Shown here one piece after another: positions 55,961 through 64,000 of a stretch of 64,000 bases of DNA. This stretch comes from Tetraselmis striata. Lineage: Eukaryota > Chlorophyta > Chlorodendrophyceae > Chlorodendrales > Chlorodendraceae. Under the pieces are notes generated by a model. The model saw nothing but the letters and a program-made list of their open reading frames with translations, searched no databases and was not told the origin of the DNA. A program made the position numbers and the translations under genes. Positions within the stretch are counted from its first letter, which is position 1. The number at the start of each line of letters is the position of its first letter. The stretch is taken from the NCBI GenBank assembly GCA_006384855.1, contig VCJN01000053.1:1-64000 (forward strand), given 5' to 3'.

Positions 55961-57284
55961 TCGCATGCCCTCTGCTGCTAGCTCATGTAATTAATACTAC
56001 AGGGTACTTGCTTCTCGTAACAGTACTGTATCCATACTGTATCCCTACTGTATAATTTGTTACATGAGCTGGCTGCAAAAGGTGATCAGGAAACCACCCG
56101 AATAGGCAATAGAAAGCGTCCACTACTGTATCCTACTGTGTGACTGTATCCGTATTGTTGGTAGTTGCGCTTTATTTGTAATCCAAACCAGTACCCGTAC
56201 TGGCATCCCTACTGGTCCCGACATACGCCTACTACTGCTGCCGCTGCGGTACCAGTACCCGGCTGCCGTAATCTAGCCACCCGCGCCATCATTATCGTCG
56301 CCATGTATCACGCGGTGCCACGCAGACACAGCAGCACGACGCGCCGGCGGCCGGGTTGAGCGGAGTACCAGTAATTACAATTTGCACCATACCCGCTTGG
56401 CTTGATCCCTTGTTCCCGTTATTGGCAAAAAAGGCCCGGCGGGGCCAGAGGCAGGGCGGACAGCTTGCAGGATCAAGGATATGTGGTCGCTACCGCTAGT
56501 ACGTTGCGATTGTATAAACTGTCCCCGGGGGCGGACGAAAAACCACAGTGCAGATGATGTGCCGTAAATAATACCTACTGTACACAGCAGCAGAGGTGCC
56601 GTACTCATACAATATGCGGGTACAGGTACTGGTCTGACTTGCGGAAAAATGCCAGTAACAAATTCCGCCCTGCTAAAAAAAGCAGTATAAAAATCAACTG
56701 GTACTCGCTACCAGTAGTCGCTACCCTTTACTGGCAGGAGTAGACTACGGGTACGCCTGGTGCTGATACAGAATTGGTAAGGATGATCAGCGCGATCGCC
56801 ACGCACCGGTACCGCGACCCTATGGGGTTTGACGGGTACTTCACCTCAGTACGACTGGGACGGGCGGGCATTTTCAAAAAAGGAAAGAAAGTACTGTACA
56901 GTGCATCTCACGTGAGAAGCCTACGCCACGTCATCTTGTCTCCTTAAACTCCTGGCGAAGTGTTGACGTAAAGTGGTCTTGGTTGCCAGCAACCCGCGAC
57001 GTTTCGGACCCGCCCTACCGATACTTGGCCCTCGCCGAGCGGTCGACGTAACTTGGCGCCATGATGGTCACTATAACTCGGCGCGATTCATCGTCCTGCA
57101 ACCCACAACCACCAGTCCGCCGGCAAACTCGGTGGGCGAACAAGTCCAAGGTTTCAGTTCCTACCGCTTAGTACTGAACAGTTGGTGTTTTCAACCTGCA
57201 GAAGGGAGCGTCCAAAGGCCCAGCGTCTCATCTTGGTAATCTCGTATCTCGATCGTCTGGCGACGACGCCCCGCTTTCGATACG
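55961..57284. other. GTAC-rich repeat debris; upstream region of the next gene
   Basis: Contains CTGCTGCTAGCTCATGTAA (about 55970) and its reverse complement form CATGAGCTGGCTGCAAAAGG (56064), many GTACTGGTAC-type motifs, and a diverged fold-back arm near 56650. No gene is seen. The promoter of the gene at 57285 should lie near the right end. Confidence 0.45.
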
Positions 57285-58343
57285 ATGGACTCTCCTCTGG
57301 TTCTGCTCCACCCAGCCCCGACAGCTGCCCTGCTGGCCTCGAGACGAGGCAAACCGACCCTCAACATCGCCGTAAATTTGGATGAGGACGTGCTGTGCCA
57401 GCGGCCGGCGGCGCAAGACGCCGATAGCACGTTCGACGCCGGTGGTGGTTCCCAGCAGCCGAATGCCGGCCCCGAGCAATCAGGCGGTGTCGACGCGATG
57501 GAATGCGACGCCGAATTCTCGCCCTGCATTTCCGTAACCCACTCTAACTCCAGCGCCGCTACCGTGGACTACCCGCACATAGAAGCCGGGAGCAATTCCT
57601 GTCAATTGCGGGCCCCAGTTCCCATTGAAGATCCTGCCAGCGCCGACGAGGGCGCAGGCACCCCAACGACCCTCACGCCGGCCCACAAGCGCCAAAGGAG
57701 GGACAAGCCGGACGTCCAACCAACCACCGCGGACACTCGTGCAACGACGTCGTCCAATATCGACTATGCTTCCGGCGAGGCTTCAGGCTTTACTCCCGGC
57801 GCCGCTGCTCGGCTTCAAGTGCGGGTGGCAGCTTGGACGCGCGGCGTCGTGTGCACTCCGCCGCCTTGCATCGACCAAGAATTTGGCGACTTCCCGCTGT
57901 CGGCGCTCTCGAACTTTAGCGACAGCGCGACGTGCGCTGACCTGGACAGGCCCAGCGCATCGTACGCCAGCGATGACAGCGCCTGCACGCGAGAGGAGCT
58001 TCCCAGCCCCAAGTCGGCAGTCGTCGAATATTTCCGCCATACCAGCATCCCGCGGGACGGCTGGATGCAGACCTGCCGTGGATGCGGCACCTGGACTGGG
58101 GCGTCGACGGAGGTGCACTCAGCCGACATTCCGTGCTGCCGTCGATGCCAGCAGCGATGCGATCGCCTGAAGTCTAAACCGTACTTGATTGAGGGAAAGA
58201 AGGACCCGCTGTCCCTGTACATATACAAAACCCTGGAAGATGCCGGTCTCTTCGACCCCACCGAGGATCAGATGCCCGCCGTACTGGAGAAGGCGCTCGA
58301 AGACCTTCACGTGACCTGGTCCGACTACCTGGCGTCCGAGTGA
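57285..58343 (+). CDS. Unrecognised 352-aa protein with Cys-rich C-terminal motif
   Basis: A single-exon frame starts MDSPLVLLHPAPTAALLASR. The first ~250 residues are low-complexity and Ser/Asp/Pro-rich, with a possible nuclear-localisation patch HKRQRRDK (134-141). A Cys cluster follows: CRGCG at 264-268, then CCRRCQQRC at 284-292. The spacing suits one zinc site. The C-terminal ~60 residues are acidic and helical (DPLSLYIYKTLEDAGLFDPT). This suggests a nuclear nucleic-acid- or protein-binding factor, but no family is recognised. Codon use is GC-biased like the neighbouring host genes. A TGTAA lies 284 nt after the stop, and the gene converges with the S5 gene. Confidence 0.6.
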   Translation: MDSPLVLLHPAPTAALLASRRGKPTLNIAVNLDEDVLCQRPAAQDADSTFDAGGGSQQPNAGPEQSGGVDAMECDAEFSPCISVTHSNSSAATVDYPHIEAGSNSCQLRAPVPIEDPASADEGAGTPTTLTPAHKRQRRDKPDVQPTTADTRATTSSNIDYASGEASGFTPGAAARLQVRVAAWTRGVVCTPPPCIDQEFGDFPLSALSNFSDSATCADLDRPSASYASDDSACTREELPSPKSAVVEYFRHTSIPRDGWMQTCRGCGTWTGASTEVHSADIPCCRRCQQRCDRLKSKPYLIEGKKDPLSLYIYKTLEDAGLFDPTEDQMPAVLEKALEDLHVTWSDYLASE

Positions 58344-58626
58344 ACCTCCGCCTTCGTGCGCGGATCAATAATTTGACGTCACTCCACTGTGGTGCTGCTG
58401 ATTGCGCACCACTTCTGGTACATATACACAAATTTCCATTTATAGCTAAATGTCAGCCCAATAATGCTTCATTGCTCAGCTTGCACAGCCAACCCCCACC
58501 CCCTTCCATGCGAGTTGTGCGTTTATTTGGGCCTATTTGTTCTCTATCTGTGCAATTGCACATTGAAACACGTAAATAACATACACAAAAGCTGCACCTC
58601 CAGCAATGTACAGTGTGTATTAATCA

Positions 58627-58631
58627 TGTAA
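58627..58631 (+). terminator. Candidate poly(A) signal TGTAA
   Basis: TGTAA (in ATCATGTAAGTAATAAAT) is 284 nt after the stop of the 352-aa gene. An AATAAA-like element overlaps just downstream. The distance is long but acceptable. Confidence 0.4.
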
Positions 58632-58763
58632 GTAATAAATACATACTTCTGATCACTCCTTGCTGGCACCATGCGGCCTCTGGGGTTGCCTCTGATAAAA
58701 ACAACACAACACCTGCAAGAGCCCTGCCGATGAATCCCCCATAGTGACTAGGGATTCCATTGC

Positions 58764-58768
58764 TTACA
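58764..58768 (-). terminator. Poly(A) signal TGTAA of the mitochondrial S5 gene
   Basis: The minus strand reads TGTAA 131 nt after the S5 stop codon. Confidence 0.55.
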
Positions 58769-58898
58769 TTTAGCCCGAGGGCCAGACATTCACCCGCTGC
58801 CTTGCGCCTTGTTTGCAAAAGTGAGTGCACAGGCGGTGGTTTGCAGCAGGTAGTCACTATGGTCCCCTTGAAGGGTAATGGGGTAGGCAAATCACAGC

Positions 58899-61866
58899 TC
58901 ATCGGAGCGCCCCGGCGACCTCTCGGGCAACCAGCCCCTTCTCCCTGGCGATTTCCTCTGGCGTGCGCTGCTTCTCCAGCGCCTGGAAGAACGCTTTCAC
59001 CATGTTCACGCGGTGCCTCGAGCCGTGGCACTGCGCGGCGGGCGAGAGGCCGTAAAGGGGAGAGGTTGGGGGTCAGATGCGCGATCCTCCCAGGAATAAA
59101 AAGACACCGCCAGAAGCGCAATTGCTCACCTTGGCGCCGAGGTCCTCGATTCCAGCCAAGGCGCAGATGTTTGCCAGCGTGTTGTTACATGAAATGCCGC
59201 TGCCAGACGGGCGTGGCCACACGCGGACCTGGTAGCCAGGCAAGAAAAGAAAAATGTTTTAACACTAGACAAACAGAAAGAGAGTACGTTTTCAGAGCAT
59301 TTGGTAACAGCACCGTAACAATGAAGGAGTCGATGCATTTCGGCAATATCGTCCCGGATGTCCTGGGTTTCCCCAGTTGATGCATTAGCCCTTCGGGGTT
59401 TGAATGAGGCAATAGTTTAACTAAGGGCTATGCCAGACCTACGACTGAAGTTGGCGCAAGAGGTCAAGTGCTGTGGCGGCTCCGGCCGATGTCCCGGGGC
59501 GAAGGGGCGAACTTCACTTTACTTTTAAGTGAATATTAAGTGAACAGTAGGATACATGGTGGCAATCCACATTTCAAAGTCAACCACACATGAGACTGCA
59601 TGTGTATGGAATTTGGTAATTGACGTATGGAGAGAATCAGGGAAGCAGATCGATCCCCCCCCCCCCCCCCCCCCGCAAAAGACACACGCACACGCACACA
59701 CACACACACACATTAAACATGTACGCTCCCTTTTGGGCAGCAGAAGGGAATTGTGAATAAGTGTGATCAGACGGTGATGGGGGAGGGGGGATGAAAGAGT
59801 GGGGAGGGAGGGGGGATCTCACCCGTGTCTTGGTGCACTTGCCCTCGGTGGCCTCGAAGACGGTATGGCCGCGGTATCGCTCCACGTAGTACAGGTTGCG
59901 CTCTGCGTCCTGGTAGGCCTGTTGTATTCCCCAAGAGCAAACGTCGGGATACATCTGGGGGTCGGCTTGGCAGGCGGGGGATGCATTGCACAGGGGGAGG
60001 TAGGAGGTGGTGGTGGGGGGTGGGGGGGGGGGGGGGGTCACCTTGTCGATGGCACTCAGAACCTCGCCAGCTTTACCCATGCCATATCCAATCACTCCCT
60101 GGACGCACAAACCAGGATGGCGAGCATGAGGTCATGATAGCGATGAGCGGATGAGGAGCAGAGGAGAGAAAGCAGGGGTGGGGGGGGGGGGGGGGGGGGG
60201 GGGGGCGCACGTCGCCGTTGCCGACCACCACAAAGGCCTGGAAGCGGAACAGGCCGCCGCCCTTGTTCTTCTTGCAGGTGCGCTGCACAGAGACGGTGCG
60301 CATGTCAAAGATGCGCTCCTGTGCGCGCTCGTCGTCGGCATCACCGTCGCCCTCGCCCTCCTCCTGCTGTCGCCGCAGCAGGGCCTTCAGGTCCTGCTGC
60401 ATGATTGACCTGCGAGCGGACAGGGGGTGAGAGGCGGGGTGTGGAAGGGGGCGGCCGCGTCAGCCTCTGGCCGATGCAACCACTGAGGGACCACGGGTGG
60501 GTGGAGTTCAAGTCAGAGGGGTCCAATCCTAACAGGGCTGCCCACTAGGATAGGGCACCAATTCGTGCTGGAAACCTACACGGACAGCGGTGCCACCAGC
60601 AGCAGCATAGGTATCAGATAATCCTGGCATGGCCCCGGGGACGATGCTAGACTAGACCCGGCCCAGGATAAGAAAGGACAGTGTTTCGCCGGATCTCTGC
60701 GTGGGAAGCTCATGTCGCCACTCTATCCCATCCAAACGTACAGACAACCCCCCCTCCTCGCCCTAATACCCCTGTCCTTAGTCAAAGAAGTGCGCGCTCA
60801 CTTCTGCAGCTTGCGCGGCAGCTTCATCGTCGCCTTCACTTGTTCCAGATCCTTCGGCGTGAGCTTGTAGTCCTCCCACAGCTCCACACCCTCGACCTGC
60901 AGCGCCGGCGCGTCCGCCTCGCCCTCCCCCTCGCTGTCGCTGTCACTGTCGCTTGAGGATGAGGAGGAGGAGCCGTCCAGGTCTAGCGGCTCCTCGGCCT
61001 CCAAGCGCTTGCCTGTCAGCTCAGCGGTCAGCTGGTTGCCCATCTCGAACATGGTCTCCATGGTGGGCACCGCGCCAGGGCCATACACCGCGTCGTGCTT
61101 GCGCTTGAGTTCCGACAGCGCCGTGAGCTCATCCAGATCCGGTGGCGGCGTGGCGTCCTGCCCGCACATCTGCGCAGCAGGGGGGTCGGCTCAGGGCGCC
61201 AGCAACAGCACGGACGCCCGCACTGACACATTGCCCTTACTCAGCTTGAAACGGATACCCACTGTCATCTATCAGTCTGTTATCTAATCCTTACGGCTGC
61301 CCAATCGAATGGCAGATCCACGTAGAAACATATACAGTAGCTTTTGAGCCTGTCATGAAACGCTCCGGATGAATAACCATTGTTAAGCTGTCGGTCGCTC
61401 ATATGCTGTCATGCTATGGGGAGCGGGTGTTTAGGTGGAAAAAGGAGTACGGGGGCAACCTCATAGAACAGTGCCTCCAAGCTGGCCAGCTCCTCGCCCG
61501 TCAGCACTGGTGGGGTATCCTCAGGGCCGCTGCCGCCGGCGCCCGAGGCGAACTGCAGATATCGACAAGTCAGGTCAGAACACAAGGGCTGCGCAGTTCC
61601 GTGGGCGAGGGCCGGGGTCGGTGGGGTGGTAGTAGCCGGGAAGGGAGGGCACGTACCCCTCGTGCCGGTTTGCTGGGCCTGTCCCAGGGAGACGCCTGGC
61701 GCGCTGCTGCCGCCCAACTCTCCGATGGGAGCGGCGGCTTGGCGGCCTCGCAAGGGCCCAGTAGGGGCTGGCAACCATCCGCGGTGGGCAGCAGCGCGCT
61801 GCCCGCGCCGCGCAGTAGCCGCAGCGCGCCGCCTAGGCCGCCGCCGCGTGCGCAGAGCGCCCTCAT
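58899..61866 (-). CDS. MRPS5: Mitochondrial ribosomal protein S5 (uS5m), 8 exons
   Basis: Component of the small mitoribosomal subunit. Exons in order: 61866-61657, 61552-61460, 61169-60802, 60409-60211, 60098-60042, 59918-59823, 59228-59130, 59030-58899. All use GT-AG, join in phase and give 417 aa. Residues 1-30 (MRALCARGGGLGGALRLLRG) are a mitochondrial presequence. The middle has a Ser/Asp/Glu stretch (168-186). The S5 N-terminal RNA-binding domain reads RIFDMRTVSVQRTCKKNKGG, FRFQAFVVVGNGD and GVIGYGMGKAGEVLSAIDKA (about 255-312). The C-terminal domain includes CNNTLANICALAGIEDLGAK and NMVKAFFQALEKQRTPEEIA. The exon 2 donor (GAG|GTTGCC) is the least certain join. Long C tracts (coding strand) begin within a few bases of the donors of introns 4 and 5. 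A plastid S5 is less likely, given the presequence and C-terminus. Confidence 0.93.
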
Positions 61867-62400
61867 GCTGGACCTGCGCTGCGGAGAGAAGTGGGGCGCG
61901 GGGCCTGCGGCGGCGGGAATGCGGCTGGGGCAGTGATGACAGGGCTCGGCACAGCGCCTGAGGGGAGGCGATGGAGAGAGGTCCAAGCTGACAAGCTGCC
62001 GGGCAATCGGAAAGGGTGAGAGAGGGCGCACAGGGGCTCACCGTTGCAGCCTCTGATGTGGTTTTACACTGCTGGCGACGACTGGGCGTCGGCTCGGCCT
62101 TCCACCTACCTGAATCGATTGCGGCGTGCGCTCCTGATCGATCCTGAAGAAGGTGTCCTGGCGGTTCCTTCGCGGCTTTACAGTCCGCCCCCATTTCTCG
62201 GGCACATTTCTCGGGGGACACGGGTACCGCGCTGATTCGCGCCGCGTGACCGTAGTGCCTACCGTGTACCCTGTACGGCTGGCTGGCCTAACGGCTTGCG
62301 CCAAGCCGTACGGCCTGGCGGCGGCGCCAGGGCAGCAGGCTGCGCGCAGGATTAGAGTGTAGTGTCAGGCTAGGAAAAATCGGACGAATTCTGTCTTATT
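61867..62400. other. Upstream region of the S5 gene, no other gene
   Basis: Should contain the S5 promoter. No element was identified, and short ORFs look like chance. Confidence 0.4.
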
Positions 62401-62417
62401 ATTATAATCCTTACGGC

Positions 62418-62925
62418 CCATGCAATTTATGGGCCGGCGGCAACTTGTTGGGCAAATGTTAGCGACCACAGGTACCCAGATACCGTATACTCGTATAGCC
62501 GCCAGCCAGCTCATCACTTCAACGACTAGATTTTTATTGTGTCACCATTGATTTTTTCATCAGTGATGACACAATAAAAATCTAGTCGTTGAAGTGATGA
62601 GCTGGCTGATGGCCTACCCCGGGGCGTTGGTCCCGTTGGTTCCTGGCGCAGCTTGGCGACTTTGTGGTTCCCTTGGCTCTCCCTTGGTTCTTGGCTCCCT
62701 ACTGGCCTCCTGCTCGACCTGGGCTTCAGGTTTATGTCTCTCATTTGCGGGCAACCCTTCATAGTTGCTGTTAGTTCTGTTTGTGGTGCGCACCTGTTAA
62801 TAAAGCCCTGATGTAAAAATCAAGTAAATATTGATGAGCTGGCTGGCGGCTATACGAGTATACGGTATCTGGGTACTCGCTAACATTTGCCCAACAAGTT
62901 GCCGCCGGCCCATAAATTTTGTGTG
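62418..62925. repeat. Nested fold-back structure around a retroelement 3' fragment
   Basis: The outer arms are about 62418-62512 and 62833-62925 (CCGGCGGCAACTTGTTGGGC against its complement, with CCAGATACCGTATACTCGTA inside). An inner hairpin pairs 62512-62548 with 62563-62602 (ACTTCAACGACTAGATTTTT) and has a loop of about 14 nt. Between the inner hairpin and the right arm, 62610-62815 is the 3' fragment homologous to 7980-8230. Confidence 0.8.
62610..62815 (+). mobile_element. 3' fragment of the retroelement family seen at 7971-9760 (fossil)
   Basis: It shares, in opposite orientation, the GCTCTCCCTTGGTTCTTGGC region and the following GTTAGTTCTG..GTGCGCA stretch with 7980-8230, and ends just after AATAAAGCCCTGATG. 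Only the end of the element is present, and it is broken. Confidence 0.5.
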
Positions 62926-62995
62926 CCGTTTAACCCCGCAGCGTTAATAACTCATCACGCGCGCCCAAACCCCGGGCAGAGTTTTATTCCTCAGT

Positions 62996-64000
62996 ATGTG
63001 CACGGATGAAGAGGTCTTCGGCACAGAGGAAGAACAGAGGCAACGGGCGGCGGAGAAGCGTAAGCAAGCTCTCGACATCACCGGCACTCCCGGACCCGAG
63101 AGGAAGACAAAGCTGATGACGGTCGCCTCTTACGACGACTTCTTTGACGAGAGGGACGGGTCCCAAGAAGATGACTCCTACAACGACTTTACCTCAAGGA
63201 GCTGGACTATCCACTGGTTGAAGAACGCAAGTGCTGAGGTCGAGATCTATTTGTACATCGAATTGCACAAGGCGAGCCTGCTGACTGGCAAGGACTTTTT
63301 CGATGATCCAAAGGGGCCACTTCTCGCGTGTATCGGAAAGATCAAGGACGTCGAGCTGGACTCGGCCGGAAACTACGAGGTGAGTAAAGCTTATATGATG
63401 TCTGAATTCGTGTCAATGTCGTGTTTCAATAAGTATTAATATTCTTGTGCTTGTTACCGCAGATATCTCTTGAACCTTATCGCTTGACAGTGCACAAGGA
63501 GTTCAGGATCGATGTCAGCTTTGAGAGGTTGCTACTCCACGCGATCCAACCGCCACTCTCCTTCCAACCGCGGTTCCAGTCTTACTACGCATGGACTTTG
63601 GTCGAGCGCAATGTGCTGGCGCAGGCGCTGACAGGTTTCGCGTCGGGTCAGATTGACATCGATGACTTGGCCAACATTGACAAGGATTTTAAGAACGCGC
63701 TTCCATACGTCAACACGTTGGCCGTCCCGCCGGCCTTGAATGGCTTCCACAACACCGGTGCCGTCGACTGGATCTCTTACGGCCACCTCAGAGTCGAGAT
63801 TGCTGATCCAGAGGTGAAGACATCTCAAGGTGGCGACATCAACATGTTATACGCCGACAGAGTCAACCTCGTGGTCAACAAGGATACGGGGCTGCCTTAC
63901 ATTTCCAGCTTCATATCCGATAAGTTCGTCGCTCCGCCGCCGGAATTTGAATTCCGTTCCCCAAAGCTGCAAGACTGCAATATGGTGGCGCAAAGCTACA
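62996..64000 (+). CDS. Unrecognised two-exon gene, partial at the window's right edge
   Basis: Exon 1 (62996-63379) encodes MCTDEEVFGTEEEQRQRAAE and a charged N-terminus, then DDFFDERDGSQEDDSYNDFT and EVEIYLYIELHKASLLTGKD. Intron 63380-63462 has a good GTGAGT donor and a TTACCGCAG acceptor. Exon 2 is open from 63463 to the edge (ISLEPYRLTVHKEFRIDVSF, DDLANIDKDFKNALPYVNTL, FISDKFVAPPPEFEFRSPK). Base use is less GC-rich than in the other genes of the window. A possible acceptor (TTTTATTCCTCAG) lies just before the first Met, so exon 1 may extend upstream. Beta-rich and acidic; no family recognised. Confidence 0.6.

Noticed and set aside
61403-61936. 177-aa plus-strand ORF
   Set aside because: Shadow of S5 exons 1 and 2, which encode a presequence and join in phase on the minus strand.
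62996-64000. Assignment of the edge gene to a viral capsid or Polinton protein
   Set aside because: The beta-rich, acidic character alone is not evidence; no hallmark motif could be recognised, so it is left unassigned.

Overview
The window looks like nuclear DNA of a green alga, most likely a chlorophycean (volvocine or Chlamydomonas-like). Three things point there. The host genes are GC-rich and intron-dense. Their 3' ends carry TGTAA, the usual chlorophycean poly(A) signal, 54-284 nt after the stop. The largest transposon is a LINE with both an AP-type and a restriction-like endonuclease, as in the Dualen/RandI clade known from Chlamydomonas. Homopolymeric G/C tracts of 13-29 bp recur every few kb, several of them right beside splice sites. 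The species cannot be fixed from sequence alone.

Host genes lie at the two ends. (1) complement(~1186..6518): an M20D amidohydrolase of the IAA-amino-acid hydrolase (ILR1) type, traced as 12 exons with one apparent frame slip. (2) 11174..13608: gamma-glutamyl hydrolase, traced as 11 exons with signal peptide and catalytic Cys and His. (3) 57285..58343: an unrecognised 352-aa protein with a Cys cluster. (4) complement(58899..61866): mitochondrial ribosomal protein S5, 8 exons that join in phase to 417 aa; it converges on gene 3. (5) 62996..64000: an unrecognised spliced gene running off the right edge.

The middle (about 14-56 kb) is a mobile-element landscape. In order: a hAT transposon (15.0-17.0 kb); two abutting LINE 3' ends with the same GAAATT-type tail; a ~10.4 kb Dualen-like LINE on the minus strand whose RT core is missing; an internally deleted derivative of the hAT element (30.0-30.2 kb); a 6.7 kb block bounded by 71-bp inverted repeats and filled by about 20 copies of a ~182-bp satellite with higher-order structure; a second LINE-type remnant (40.05-43.26 kb); three copies of an unnamed TIR element with TAA target duplications (PIF/Harbinger-like) that carry a conserved 132-aa ORF; a direct-repeat-bounded retroelement-like unit with a coiled-coil ORF (47.99-49.73 kb); and two copies of a module built from ~225-bp tandem units (52.26-53.21 and 54.79-55.96 kb). 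Large fold-back structures lie at 7.25-7.76 and 62.42-62.93 kb.

The genes do not form a pathway: folate deconjugation, amide-conjugate hydrolysis and mitochondrial translation are unrelated housekeeping or metabolic roles. The best candidates for something undescribed are the TAA-duplicating family with its private ORF, the inverted-repeat-bounded satellite block, and the LINE with its PHD-like finger and NPEY-containing module. All exon joins, repeat boundaries and identities were read by eye and are approximate where stated.
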